Source: Neurospora tetraspora (lineage: Eukaryota; Ascomycota; Sordariomycetes; Sordariales; Sordariaceae). From it: DNA of 64,000 nt. The notes beneath the pieces were generated by a model. That model was not told the DNA's origin. It worked only from the letters and a program-made list of their open reading frames with translations, and did not search any database. A program made the position numbers and the translations under genes. Shown one piece after another: positions 11,010 through 22,403 of this stretch (positions within the stretch are counted from its first letter, which is position 1; each line of letters starts with the position of its first letter). The stretch covers positions 2,108,001-2,172,000 of the forward strand of contig NW_026944387.1 in NCBI RefSeq assembly GCF_033439725.1, read 5' to 3'.

Positions 11010-12108
11010 GGCATTTTTATTCCCTTTTTTTTGAGTGATTTGGTGAGTATGACTGATTTGATGGTCAAGGTAAATTTTTCATTTTAATCATTCAATTTTG
11101 TTATATTTCTTTTTTTTTATTTTATTTTTTGGTTGTGTTGGTTCTGGCTTGGCTTGGTTTGGTGTTGGTAATGATGATTGTTGTGGGTGTTTGTAGGCTT
11201 GAGTTGTGGTAAGCTAGCTGGTGTTGAGAAGTGTGAATGGGCGACAAGTCGCGTATGGAAGAGAAAGTTGATGAGAGGCAGCGATTCGGAGGTCAGCGAG
11301 GAAATTTGAATTCTGAAATGGCTATGAAAAGGTAAGGGCGAAGAGATCGATGAGAGATGAATGGTTTATATGCGTGACTGGACTGGACGCGAAGTGACCT
11401 TGTGTAACGCTCGCTGCCTGTGATATTCGCCTGTTCCTCGACCCAACTTGATTCTAGAGCGAAGTGTATTTGAGCGTGGGAGCTTGTTTCTTTTGTTTAT
11501 ACTCCAAGCCGCGATGGCTCAGCAATCTTAGTAATGGTCACGTGGTATCCAAGAATGGTTGTGTTTGTGCATCAACGCATCTTCAAAACCTTGGTCCTTA
11601 CCAAGCTGCAGATACCGCCGAGCTTTTCGGTCAACGAACTCCGAACACTTGAGCGAGACTTGCATGGAGAAAGTGCGTCATGGGTTTGCCTTTCTCGTTG
11701 ACCTTATTGACGAGACTGAGAGCAACTTTCACAGGCGAAAATCATACCACAGGCAATGAAGCCAGGCCAAATCGTAACGTAACACCATTCTTTGACATCT
11801 CACCCCTCGGCAGACTATATGTCACACTACCAAGTACATTTCAATCGTTGACCCTATCTCTTCATAAACCATGCAAATCATTGATAATATCCAATACGCA
11901 TATCCGATATCCTTGTAAATCCCAAACGCTGTTTGAGGGTCTTTCCCATCCATAACCATTGTTAATCTTTCAGCAGATATAAATCCCTTTCTTCTTTGTC
12001 CCAACTCAACCCTCACCCCGATCATCTTCCGCTTAACCAACCCAAACACACAAAGTCAACTCCTTTTCACTGAATATCGCGACTCCACGATCCTCATTCC
12101 ACCAACCA
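11010..12108. other. Intergenic region, no gene seen
   Basis: T-rich for the first 200 bp, then mixed composition. Only short ORFs without domains are present. It may include the 3' end of the NOT4 transcript approaching from the right. Confidence 0.5.
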
Positions 12109-12522
12109 TCAATAATCAGCCCCAACCCAATCCAACACCGCACAAACCATCTCAACAGCCAGCATCCCTCCTCTCGCCAGGAGTTCCACGAACCCTTCAA
12201 TCATAACCACCGCCAGCCACACAGCCGCAAAGGCCACACCGCTCAACCGCCCCGCGATCCGCAGCACCCTCATGAACGGATGATATCCCCTGGCCGCCAC
12301 ATCGCCGTGGAACTCAGCCAGCATCATGGCGGCATGCGCTTCCAGCTCACTGGCAGCGGCGGCAATGGCGGCTGTGGCGGAGGTAGTCGTTGCCGAGGTC
12401 ACAGAAGAAGAGTTGACCCTTCGGTGATGGCGTTGGTTGTTGTGTGAAGAAGAGAAAAAAGACGACGTCGACGACGACGACGATGATGACGAAGCAAAAA
12501 AGACTCTATCGAAGCCTAGTCA
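12109..12522 (-). other. In-frame 136-codon extension after the UGA stop of the NOT4 C-terminal frame
   Basis: The upstream frame stops at TGA 12522-12520, followed directly by CTAG (UGA-CUA-G, a known efficient stop-codon readthrough context). The same frame then stays open for 136 codons until a stop at 12111-12109. The extension starts with a Ser-rich stretch, then an Ala-rich helix and a strongly hydrophobic tail (VAFAAVWLAVVMIEGFVELL, later MLAVEMVCAVLDWVGADY). There is no in-frame ATG before the Met-Met pair of MMLAEFH, so the alternatives are readthrough, an 84-nt in-frame intron (12599-12516, GTAATC..CTAG) that removes the stop, a separate ~72-aa ORF, or chance. Confidence 0.4.
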
Positions 12523-15342
12523 ATGCGCGCCGCCGCCTCCTCCACCACCACCACCGCCAGCACCATTAGCGCCGCCACCACCTACGGAGACAGGATTACC
12601 CACGGCCATCAGGAGTCTCTTGTTCTTCCTGATGGTCTGGTTGAAGTGCTTCTCGATCTTGTCTCCCTCCTTACGGGCAGCCGACAGAGCCGACTCGGCG
12701 TCTTCAAGACTCATCAGCGGCACGTTGCCGAACGGACCGGGGGCACCACCGATGTTGAGGCCCGCACCGCCCTTGTGACCCATGGGATCGTCTAGAGCAG
12801 ATGGCGACGGTGAAGGGGGCATGTCCAAGTAGGAACCATGGGCATCCGCAAACGCGCTGACGGGGGCGGGATAGCTGATCTCTGGTGCCACAGCGTCGTT
12901 ATCGTGCGGCGAAGCAGGAGAGCCGGCACCGTACATCCAGGGAGCGAGTGAGCTGAGGCCTGCGGCGGCTGGGTTACCGCCACGTTGATCCGGGTGCCAG
13001 TTGGACATGGCCTTGGGGAAGCTCATGTCTCTAGCATTGAGGTTCAATCGCGGGAGGACATACTGATTGATGTAGTAGATCGCCTCCTCCCGCTGGATCT
13101 TGTTCACAGGATCCGTTGGGTATTGCCCAGGAGCCTGCGGGAAGTAGCCCGGTGGCCCATTGGGCACAGCACGCCCCTTGATCAGACTGAATCCACCACC
13201 GGCTTCGTGGCGAGAGGAAACAAACGCGGCAGGGCTGGAGGCGGTCTCAGCGATGCGAGCCTGAAGCTCCAAGAACCGATCCTCCTCCTCTTCGGTCAGG
13301 TTGCGAATGCAGTCGCCGTTGGGAGTCAGGAGAATGCGGACGCCGTCAATCATTTTACGGACGGGGTGGCCCGCGAGCAGAGCTGCCTGATCTTCGTCAG
13401 TCACGATCGACTTCGTAGGCGTCATGGCGTTCCGAGCAGCATTTTCCCTGGCAGCAGCGTTGTTGTGATCATTCCTCGACTTCTCAAACCCAGTACTTGT
13501 TGGCTTGAAAAGAGGCAGGTCATCGATCTTCTCAGGAACAAGCCCCGATTCTTGCAAATCTTGGAAAATCGTGGCAGGTGTCGGCAAAGTTCGAGGAGTT
13601 GAGACAGCATCTGACTTTGGGGTCTCCTTCGCTCCCCTGGTCTTAATAGGAGAGGCGTCATCCGTCAACGTCGTCGTTTCATTAGCCGTCGATCGGTAGG
13701 TTGAAGAATCCTCCTTGACCTCCTTCACCTCCTTTGGGGGTGGCGGGGGAGGCGTCTCCTTTTCCTTTTGTGCAGGTGTTTCCGGTCTACTGACAGTGGG
13801 TGTTACGTTCGTGTTGGTGGTGTTTGGCTTTTCCTTCTCCTTCTTCTGCTTCTTCTTGCGGCCAATGATGGGCCCGATCTCCTCGTTCGGATCAGACTTG
13901 ACGGGCTGAGCTGCTACAGCTGCCGTATCCTTCTTGAGCTGCTCCTTTCTTGCCTTCCTTTGCTGACTCTTGGTGGTTATTCTGACAGGGGCAGAGCCGA
14001 TCTTTGAAGGCGGCGGTGAGCTGGTGCGAGATGCCGAGACTGAGGCTGAGACGATGGACGCACTATCCGAAATCATCTCGCTAGCAGGAGTCTCGGGTCT
14101 CACAGAAATAGAAGCCACAGAACGGGCCGCGGAGCCCGCGACGCTCATAACACCAGCATTGGCGGGCGTAGACGGCGTCTCGGTCCTAGGAGTTGAGACA
14201 AGTCTAAGTGTCTTTGCTGTCCGAGCGAGCGGCGAGGCCACTGAAGCAGTCGTTGGCGTAGGCAGGGCAGGGAAAGCCGAGTCCCGATCATGGGCAGATT
14301 TCTCCGTCGTTGCTGATGAACTCTCAGCAGTCTTGACCTGGGCAACCTTGGTAGCTGCGGCGATGTTGAGAACTGGGGCAGGCTTTTTGTCTGCAGGGCG
14401 GGGCTCTGGCTCAGGTGGGGTGGGCGCTACCGCTGGTATAACCAGCACAGGAGCAGGCTTCTCCTTTTCCGCAGCCTTTTCCTTTTCCGCAGCCTTTTCC
14501 TTTTCCGCAGCCTTTTCCGCAGCCTTTTCAGCCTTCTTGGCTGCCTTAGATTTGATTGCCGTAGTCTTAGTCGAAACGGCAGGTGTCGTGGCAGCCGCCT
14601 GGACATTGGGACTGTTGAGAGCAGGGAAGTCCTCGTCTGCCAAAACCTTCGGTGCCTTTGCCTTAACCGTTGCAATATCCTTCGATAGCCCACTCTCCGC
14701 TGCAAGAGCTTGAATATTTTCCTTAGAGTTCTTCTTGGCCTCAGGCGCGGGGGCTGCGGCACGAAGCTTCTTGTCGTTTTCGCACGAATCCATGTGTCTC
14801 TCCGCTTCCGAAACGTTGATGGTCTTGCCGTCCTTAGTAACAGGCAAATCCATGGCGCAAAAGGGACAGAATTGCATGCCTTTTTCCACGCGGTTCTTCC
14901 GGTTCTTGCTGACAAGTGGGCTGGGAGCTGTTGTAGGCGTTGACGTAGTTGACGCTGCGGTGGAAACTGCCGCACTAGATGCCGTTGCCGTTGCGGGTGT
15001 ACTCGTAAGTGGTGCCGTAGACGCTGCCGTAGACGCCGCTGCTGTGGTTACCTTGGTAGGTACAACAGGTACGGCGACCGGCGGTGTCTGGGTTCCGGCT
15101 CTCAAAGATGCGTGAGAAATCGCAGGGGAAGGATGGTTGATTGGCATACCCAGTCCCGGAGGAGGGGCAACCATAGGAGTCCCCGTGCGGCCGAAGTTAT
15201 CGAAGGCTCCGGGCGGTTGACGTATCGTCGTAATGGGTTCGTCAGAAACCAGAGCGTCTACGCTTGTCGTGACTTCCTCGAACGAGGGAAGATCGTCATC
15301 TACAAAGCTATTAGCCTCTCGGATGGAAGAGAAAGTTTTCAT
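12520..15342 (-). CDS. Long low-complexity frame, probable C-terminal part of NOT4 (or separate gene)
   Basis: An open frame of about 940 codons begins MKTFSSIREANSFVDDDLPS at 15342. It is Ala/Pro/Thr/Lys-rich, with a CPFC..H..C zinc-binding-like motif (CPFCAMDLP then HMDSC), two D-x-DFPAL/AFPAL-type motifs, TTKSQQRKARKE, a GRKKKQKKEKEK basic patch, a folded-looking segment with YYINQYVLPRLNLNA, and a final AARKEGDKIEKHFNQ helix. From memory, filamentous-fungal NOT4 proteins are about 1500 aa with PPGL, TKSQQ and KKQKKEK features like these, so I infer it continues the RING/RRM frame ending at 16021. It ends in a poly-Gly tail before UGA-CUAG. The same frame is also open upstream to 15510, including a poly-Val segment that looks like an intron polypyrimidine tract. 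Confidence 0.6.
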   Translation of the reverse strand: MKTFSSIREANSFVDDDLPSFEEVTTSVDALVSDEPITTIRQPPGAFDNFGRTGTPMVAPPPGLGMPINHPSPAISHASLRAGTQTPPVAVPVVPTKVTTAAASTAASTAPLTSTPATATASSAAVSTAASTTSTPTTAPSPLVSKNRKNRVEKGMQFCPFCAMDLPVTKDGKTINVSEAERHMDSCENDKKLRAAAPAPEAKKNSKENIQALAAESGLSKDIATVKAKAPKVLADEDFPALNSPNVQAAATTPAVSTKTTAIKSKAAKKAEKAAEKAAEKEKAAEKEKAAEKEKPAPVLVIPAVAPTPPEPEPRPADKKPAPVLNIAAATKVAQVKTAESSSATTEKSAHDRDSAFPALPTPTTASVASPLARTAKTLRLVSTPRTETPSTPANAGVMSVAGSAARSVASISVRPETPASEMISDSASIVSASVSASRTSSPPPSKIGSAPVRITTKSQQRKARKEQLKKDTAAVAAQPVKSDPNEEIGPIIGRKKKQKKEKEKPNTTNTNVTPTVSRPETPAQKEKETPPPPPPKEVKEVKEDSSTYRSTANETTTLTDDASPIKTRGAKETPKSDAVSTPRTLPTPATIFQDLQESGLVPEKIDDLPLFKPTSTGFEKSRNDHNNAAARENAARNAMTPTKSIVTDEDQAALLAGHPVRKMIDGVRILLTPNGDCIRNLTEEEEDRFLELQARIAETASSPAAFVSSRHEAGGGFSLIKGRAVPNGPPGYFPQAPGQYPTDPVNKIQREEAIYYINQYVLPRLNLNARDMSFPKAMSNWHPDQRGGNPAAAGLSSLAPWMYGAGSPASPHDNDAVAPEISYPAPVSAFADAHGSYLDMPPSPSPSALDDPMGHKGGAGLNIGGAPGPFGNVPLMSLEDAESALSAARKEGDKIEKHFNQTIRKNKRLLMAVGNPVSVGGGGANGAGGGGGGGGGGAH

Positions 15343-16020
15343 CTGATGTAGTGCAGGCTTTGGACCGGGGACCACTTGGTAGGAAGGGAGCACCAAGACA
15401 ACAACGACAACGACAACGACGACAACGACAACAACAAGAATCGCGGCACAAGTTATATACAGGAGGGCTTTTTGTTTGGTCACGTCAAGACTACCATCAT
15501 CGTCTTCCACGAGGTTGGGAAACGGAGACCCGCTTACAGCAGCGGTAAAAATGCTTTATTTTTGACCTTTGCGCCAACTGAACCCAGACCGTACGAAAAC
15601 TGGGACCGACGTTAACGTACATGTGGAAGAGAAATCTCGAAGGAAGACGATGAGAGCTTGCCTGACGTGACCGATATACCCCAGTGATGCAGAACCCTAA
15701 AGCCTGTGCGGGAGTGAATAGAAGCGAAGTTGGAATGCCGTTGGTCTCCTCGAAAATCTCTCTTCCTTTCTCAAAATGCAAAAGACGCCAGTGTAAAAGG
15801 GGCTCCCCTTCTGAGAGACCGAATGTTGTGGTGCTCGAAAATCAAAACGTGTGCCATTCCTTGACTGCCTCATAGAAACCCATCCCGCTCGTGCCGTGGA
15901 CGCCGTCGTGATATATAATGTGCCAAACAAAGCAACAAAAGTGTCTCCCCAGAAAACAGGACAAGTAAAAAGATTAACTCCATCGTGCGAAGTGAAGAAG
16001 TGGTCTAGAAGAGCAGCTCT
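15343..16020 (-). other. Gap between the two NOT4 frames, possible long intron
   Basis: No conserved-looking frame crosses these ~680 bp. Upstream, a strong donor (CAAG|GTGGGT) lies at 16073, ten codons or so before the stop of the first frame. Downstream, a T-rich GTT/GTC run (about 15395-15440 on the minus strand) is followed by possible acceptors CTACCAAG near 15385 and CATCAG at 15343. The phase-1 donor at 16073 matches the phase of the CTACCAAG acceptor but not of CATCAG. If used, the intron is about 0.7 kb, long for this genome. Confidence 0.4.
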
Positions 16021-18798
16021 CTACCATCCCCGATATCCAGCAGAATACATCATGGCGGGATTAGTGTACCCACCTTGCGACTGACCACCAAACACCTGTC
16101 CGAGACCGGCATTGCTCTGTTGCTGCATATGCTGCTGAGACTGCATTCTCGCCTGCAAGATACTCGGGTCCGCAAGATCTACTAAGCCACTCCCCCCAGA
16201 GGAGGAAGTGTTAGCGTGTCTGTGCTTCTTCCCCTTCTTCTTCTGCTTTGAACCCAAGTCTTGGAAGGCTCCAGGCTGGGAACCGTAGAGCGATGCCAGG
16301 CTCGGAGCAGGAGCTGGGGTAGAGGAGGTAGAGGGTGGGTACAGTGGAGGAATGGAAGGAAACAAGAACTCACGCTTTCCCGCATCATGAACCTGGCTAC
16401 CAGCACCTCGGCCGCGGTTGAGGAGCTGAAGAATCTCGTTCGTATCTTTCGTGGTGTTGCCGAAAGCAGAGCCGAACCCGTGTTGCCCAAACATGCTCGG
16501 AGGGGTGCTCGTGGACTTGAGCCCGGGCGGAGGGCCGGGCATGGAGCTGGCATAGAACTGCGTGTTGGGTTGACTGTGGAAGGACGAAGGCATCATGGAG
16601 GCCTGCTGAGCCATGACCCTGGGGTTTGCCGCAAGCTTAACCGAGGTGGCAGACGTTGTTTGCCCCTCGTTCGCGAAGCTAAATCGAGAGCCCTGGCGGT
16701 TATGTCCCTGACCCTGGAAAAGGTTCGCCTGGGAAGTGATTCCGGGAGGAAGGTGATCGTAACCCGTCGCCTGCGGACGCATGAAAGCAGGCTGCTGCGG
16801 TGTCATGGTACGACTGCCAATGGAGGCAAGGTTGGTAGAACCCTGGCTGAAGCCAGACCCGATCGCCGACCCAAACAGTCCGTCGTTATTAGCGCGTTGA
16901 ATGGGCGGCTGCGAACCTCCCCGCAAATTGAAGTCACGTCCAGGATCCCGGTCCTCAGGCTCACCTCCCAAAGCAAGGCTACCACTGCTCTCAGGCTCGA
17001 CCTCAGCTGGTTCGGTAGCTGCCGCGGAACCCTCATGCGACTCCGCCACGCCGGTGGTGACATCGTCGCGCAAAGCCCTCCGCTTCTCGCCACCCCTCAC
17101 ATCGAACAAAGGTGGGTAGGCAGACTCCGTAGAGTCATCTCCAAGCTTGGGCCAGGCGAGAGAGCACCCATTAAGTGATTTGAGGAGCTTTGTAAGCGTG
17201 TCCTGAGAAGCGCTCTTAGCTTTCTCGAAAGTGGACTTGGCGGATGTCTCAACCTTGGGTGGAGCAGGAGCCGCAACTGGAGCAGTGACGGGGGCCGGTG
17301 CCGGTGCCGGAGCGGGAGCCGGAGCTGGTGAAGCTGCCTCAACAGGAGGAGCGGGCTTTGGCGCAGGCTTTGGCGCAGATTTGGGCGACTTTTCAGCTTT
17401 CGTTTTCGGAGGAGGAGGAGGATGATGCACCGCGCTCTCGATCGGAGGGAAATCTTCGACGGCTTCTCGGTTGGATTCGGAAGTGACTGGAAGAGCGTTC
17501 GAGATTGCAGGACTGGGGGCGGCACCGCTGGTGGCATGGCTTCCGCGTCGGCTACGGACCTGAGGGTTTCGAGCCCAGGTAGCCGAAGAGGGCAGGGCGG
17601 GACCATCGCCGTTTTCGGATTCCTCCTTGCTAGAACTCCTGATCATCGGTTGAGCATTCGAGGGCGCGGGCGATGGGTGACCGGTTTGGCGGGACGCCGA
17701 CCTAGAGGCACCGGCAACCGGGAGGGGTCGTTGACTGCTGATGCTGTTGATCGAAGACAAGTCCTGGCGAGAATAGCTGTCCTCCTCGTCACCGAGCTCG
17801 TGCAAGAACATACACTGCCTGTTCGTGCACACCTCGTGACGGAGCCAAGCTGAGCAATACTTGGTGGTACCCAGTTGAGCTCTCAGAACCCTGTCGCCGT
17901 TTTGCGAGCCATTAACTGCTTGAATGCACCTGGCAGCATCCTCCTTCTTCTCGAAAGTGACGTAAATCCCCAGGGACTGGTTTTGCCCGTCTTGGCTCTT
18001 CCGATTGCTGATGGATATCTTTTGGATATTGCCGTATTGTCCAAAAAACTCGGGACGCCGGAGTGTCTTGAGTAACTCGTCCTCGCGTACCGTAGGCGTC
18101 AACCCAGTTACGTAGACCAGGTTCTTCTGAACGACCCGGACGCCGACCAAGTTCTTTCGATTCTCCTTTTCGGCTTCGCGTTTTTGGGCCTCCTTTTGGC
18201 GTTGCTCGGCGGCACGTCGCTTTTGGTTCTTTTGGATATTCGCTCGGAACTCGGCAACCCTATGAACTGTCAGCACAGACGCAGAAGGTCACGGATTGCA
18301 AGCGGGGTGTGGCGACAACATACTCTTCCTGAGTGACTACCTTCCATTGAATAGTCTTGTCGTCGTATGGTCTTCTGCATGCGGGACACAGGCCATTCAT
18401 ATTATTTCGGATATTGTTGAAACAGAACTGGCAGATCTAGGGTGGGGCGGCGGCGTTAGCGCAAAGGTTGAGCCAAAAAGGGGGGGGCTTGGAGGGGCAG
18501 GTGTTCGGCCACGTACCTGGTATCCGCAGGGGCATGGCCTGAAGTTGCGATCAGAGAGATCAAACTCCTCGATACAGAGAGGGCTATAGTATCACCAGTT
18601 AGTCTGATGTGTTCTTGTGGACGGCTGAGGGCGTTGTGACAGGGGGTCGGCTCGAGGCTGAGGAAGGCGGAGAGAGCAGGCATGACGAGGCCATGGAGGG
18701 GCAGGGGCAGTCGTCATGGGTTCGGCCGGAGAGAGGTCGAGCGAGGTGGCATACCAGGTCTCTTCTTCATCGTCGACGAAGCTATCTTGAGGCGCCAT
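16021..18798 (-). CDS. not4: CCR4-NOT complex subunit 4, E3 ubiquitin ligase (RING-RRM-CCCH part)
   Basis: Exons 18798-18755, 18583-18517, 18436-18324 and 18259-16021 splice in frame to 820 aa. The C4C4 RING uses C15, C18, C32, C34, C39, C42, C54 and C57 (CPLCIEEFDL ... CPCGYQICQFC ... CPACRRPYDDKTIQWK), the signature of Not4. A Lys/Glu-rich coiled linker, an RRM (LVYVTGLTPT ... LGIYVTFEKKEDAARCI) and a CCCH finger (CSAWLRHEVCTNRQCMFLH) follow. The rest is disordered, Pro/Ala/Gln-rich, ending YSAGYRGW. Not4 ubiquitinates stalled-ribosome and other targets and works in mRNA decay. The upstream gene nuo-31 is divergent. The stop at 16021 may be used only by an unspliced isoform. Confidence 0.92.
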
Positions 18799-19871
18799 TG
18801 TGGTGACTGAAGGGTGGGGTGATGGTTCGCGGTGGGAGTGACGGCAAGTTGGAGGTTGCTCCCAGGTAAACGGAGACGACTGTGAGGTGTCGGGTCGAAT
18901 ACGGATGGATGGATGGAACTGAAGGAATCCTTTCCACTTGTCGGTAAGGTAGATATTAAACGGCCGTAAACTAGCGGCGCGATATTTGGTCTATGGGAGA
19001 AAAGCAAATGATGACCTGATGAAACGCCCGTGGTAGTGTAAGGTACAGAAAACAGAAGGGTCGGTGCCTCTTTTTTTGGGACTTGTGCTCGTGTCAACAA
19101 ATGGGGATTATTAGAGAGAAGTTGGCCGGATGTGGGTGGAAAGGAACTGCAGGCAAGTTTGAGCACAAGCGAGCGAACGCAGAGCCTTCCAGCAAAACGT
19201 CGTCGGCTGAGCGCTAGTCCTGTTCTGGAAAGGACCAGCTGGCACGTGTCACGCCACAGTTGGAGCAGACTCCGACATAGTGAGCCGCCAGCTGCCGGAG
19301 AGCTGCCGGAGAGCTGCCGGAGTGGTGTACACGACTCGGACGTTTTGATTTCGGCAGCATGAGCAAGGAGAAGGGCTGAAGAGTTTCAATGACTCTCTGG
19401 AGACCTTTTTGAAGATTGCCATTGTTTCGGCACCATCACGTCGAGTTTGATGTCCACGCTATGGGCAACTAGTGTGCTACATCCAACGCCTGTTCAACCT
19501 TCTGGCAACATCTAAACACAAACCCGCAATGTCTTCAATCAAGAACCTCAAGCAGATTCCAGGTGATCGTGCACGTGACTTTTGCGTAACCATCCGGGGG
19601 GCCAAGCTCCCAAACGGCAGGTAGTGGGAGGAGGTACATACAGCCGCATACAGCGGGTAATACTACCCTAGCTCCGACCTGGTTGACGGCAGGTGGTTTG
19701 CGGTTCAATCATATCGTTCCCGTCGTCGCTTGGAGTCCGAAGTTTGAAGCTCCCCCTCCGAGCCACTCCTCCTTCCATCGTCGAGGCTGCTGGCTGTTGT
19801 TGTTCCGTGATCCATTGGCGCCTCTTCCAGCCTCACCCATCTCGTTCAGGCCATCGCCATCAACCTACAAG
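18799..19871. promoter_or_regulatory. Divergent promoter region, NOT4 / nuo-31
   Basis: About 1.07 kb lies between the two start codons. It contains a three-copy 11-bp tandem repeat at 19291-19322 and pyrimidine-rich leader sequence just before nuo-31 (about 19740-19870). No other gene is supported. Confidence 0.6.
19291..19322. repeat. Tandem repeat, 11-bp unit GCTGCCGGAGA x3
   Basis: Units start at 19291, 19302 and 19313; the third is followed by T instead of the final A. It lies in the NOT4/nuo-31 intergenic region and could be a binding-site cluster or a slippage product. Confidence 0.9.
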
Positions 19872-20852
19872 ATGGCCAGCAAGCTCTGCAGAAGCAGGGC
19901 CCTGGCCTCTGCCCTGCGCTCCGCGAAGCCGTCGCCAGCTATCAGATGCCTCTCGACCACCAGCCGTAACCTTGTCAACATGCCCGAAGCCCCCAACCCG
20001 CGGCACTTCCCCCGTGAGCCCCAGCCGGGCGCCCTGACTGCAGCTCTGGTCAACCCGGCCGACAAGTACCAGTCCAAGGCCGACAATCTCCACAAGTACG
20101 GGTCGTGGCTCATGGGCTGTCTCCCCAAGTACATCCAGCAATTCTCGGTTTGGAAGGACGAGTTGACCATTTACATTTCCCCCCCCGGTGTCATTCCTGT
20201 CTTTTCGTTCCTCAAGTGTAAGATATACCAGTTTTTATCCAAGTTGTTTCGGTGCAAAGAGTTGTCTGGTGGACGTCCTGTCGTGTGGTGGTGGTGGGTA
20301 GCATCCCTATCAAATGGAGATAGCGACTGATTCATGATCCTTGCAGACAATACGGCGGCCGAATACACCCAAGTCAGTGACATCACTGCGGTTGATTTCC
20401 CCACCAAGGACCAGCGCTTCGAGGTCGTCTACAATCTGCTGAGCGTGCGCCACAACTCGAGAATCCGCGTCAAGACGTACGCCGATGAGGTGTCCCCCGT
20501 GCCCAGCATCACGCCCCTCTACGACGGCGCCAACTGGTACGAGCGCGAGGTCTACGATCTCTTCGGTGTCTTCTTCACCGGCCACCCGGACCTGCGCCGC
20601 ATCATGACCGACTACGGCTTCGACGGCCACCCGCTGCGCAAGGACTTCCCCATGACCGGCTACACCGAGATTCGCTGGGACGAGGAGAAGAAGCGCATCG
20701 TGACGGAGCCTCTGGAGATGACACAGGCCTACCGCAACTTTGAGGGTGGATCCAGCGCTTGGGAGCAGGTCGGAGCTGGTATCGACCGCAAGCCCGAATC
20801 CTTCAAGCTCCCAACGCCGAAGCCGGAGACGAAGCCGGAGGAGAAGAAGTAA
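19872..20852 (+). CDS. nuo-31: NADH:ubiquinone oxidoreductase 30.4-kDa subunit (complex I, NDUFS3/NuoC type), mitochondrial precursor
   Basis: Exons 19872-20217 and 20347-20852 (129-nt intron GTAAGA..TGCAG) give 283 aa, the length I know for the N. crassa precursor. The first ~35 residues are an Arg/Ser/Ala-rich mitochondrial presequence ([18 protein letters not shown]). The family signature is present: [20 protein letters not shown] and [13 protein letters not shown]. The protein sits in the peripheral arm of complex I in the mitochondrial matrix, next to the iron-sulfur subunits on the path to ubiquinone. The tail is Pro/Glu/Lys-rich ([10 protein letters not shown]). Confidence 0.97.
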
Positions 20853-22403
20853 ACGAGACGACCCGTTTACCACTTGAAACGTGAGACAGGGATGTGGGGA
20901 AGATTGTAGATATTTGCTGGGCATGGCAAGCGTTCTATATCCAGTTTGGTTGGTTCTGCGGGTTTGTGCTTTGTAGATAGTTTGCTCGGAGCACAGGACG
21001 AGAGCTACTACGTTTATTTTTACCTGGAATAGATGGGGACGGCAGTACAGAACGTCCATCGCACACACCAATCTGTAACTGTCTATGCGGGTTAGTGTGC
21101 GCGAAGGCTGGGCGTGAATCGGCACGCTGGTAGTATATGGGAGTTGACTCCAAGGTTAGATGACACTCTGCTAACCATTTGCTGGCTTTGGGACGCGGGT
21201 TTCTCGAAGCCTCAAGTTACCAGTCCACTTCAGATATGTCTGTGGTTGGCTAGTCTACCTCTTTGTAGAGAGTGCAGAGAAGATGTGACGGTCACAGAGT
21301 CATCCATGAACAGGATATAAGACGTCCAACGATCAGGGTCCTAATCGAACCTACCCCGAGCTTTCCATTTGCGTGCCGTATGTGATCGAGCTATACTCGT
21401 ACAAGCTTTGTGTTGCGTTATTTCTGTTTGCCCTCCATGAGAGAAAAAAGTGGGCGTCATGGCTCAAAACAATGAGACATAGGCCCACGATAGGTGGCAG
21501 ACGTCAAGCCCAATGAGTGATAAGGTATAAACTAACATACCTTCGTCATGGGATTTCTTTTCTCATGATACGAAGAGGATGTCAAATGACTTACCTGCCA
21601 CATACGAAACTGCTTCTGGCTACTATCAATACCAGTGGGTTGATGATGGGTGATACAGAAGCAGTCCGCATGACTGCCCGTAATGTCCCACAACAACTTT
21701 ACCCTCACATTGTAATACTGTCCTCGATTCCCTTATCCCTATCGTGGAATGCTATGGTTCAGCACAAGCAAAGTTTGTGTGACCTTTTTTTAGACTTGGG
21801 GTATTGCCGTAATGGATGGGCCAAAGTAGCTGTTAGAAGGATTGTGACTTGGGAATGAATCTCCATTGCTGCTGGCAGAGAGTTCCTGGGGGTCTTCAAG
21901 ACGCCAGCCAGGCTGGGATTCAACCAAGTTCAACTTGCCAGTCTTGTCTCGTAGAAGCCGTTTTGTCGATTATGGCATCCCCGTGAAGAAACATAACGGC
22001 CATGGCTTAACCCCAGAAGAAGCACGAATAAGAATCTCATGTCTCACGATCTTTTACACAAGAGATCGAAACCAAGGTTTGTTCAAGTCACCTTCTCATT
22101 CTCATCCAAAAAGTCAACGCTCAACAGGTAGCTAGCTAGCTTACAGCTGTTCCTCTCTCTCTCTCACATCATACATCCTCCATGCATGCCAAAAGTGCCA
22201 TATACAAAATCCAATGCTACCAAACCAAACAAAAAACCGCGGTTATACAAAAGCCGGTTCCCTATCCTTTTGTGAACACGTCCCCTCCCCATGATAAATA
22301 TGTGCGGGTATAAAATGTACAAAGCAAGAAAATGTTTTTTTTTTCTTCTTCTTCTCAAAGATCCTTCATCCAACCATCAACCAAGCCAAGCCAAAGACAT
22401 CGC
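20853..22403. other. Intergenic region between convergent nuo-31 and dioxygenase genes
   Basis: About 1.55 kb between the convergent 3' ends of nuo-31 and the intradiol dioxygenase. It holds 3' UTRs and short CT and pyrimidine runs near 22150-22160 and 22333-22350. The ORFs (e.g. 21517-21858) have no domain or codon-usage support. Confidence 0.5.

Noticed and set aside
15343-15510. Poly-Val N-terminus of the second NOT4 frame as a membrane anchor
   Set aside because: The GTT/GTC run looks like a polypyrimidine tract before an acceptor, the frame opens with GTG, and NOT4 is not a membrane protein.
16261-17178. 305-codon plus-strand frame
   Set aside because: Antisense to the disordered part of NOT4.
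20310-21125. 271-codon minus-strand frame
   Set aside because: Antisense to nuo-31 exon 2 and its 3' UTR.
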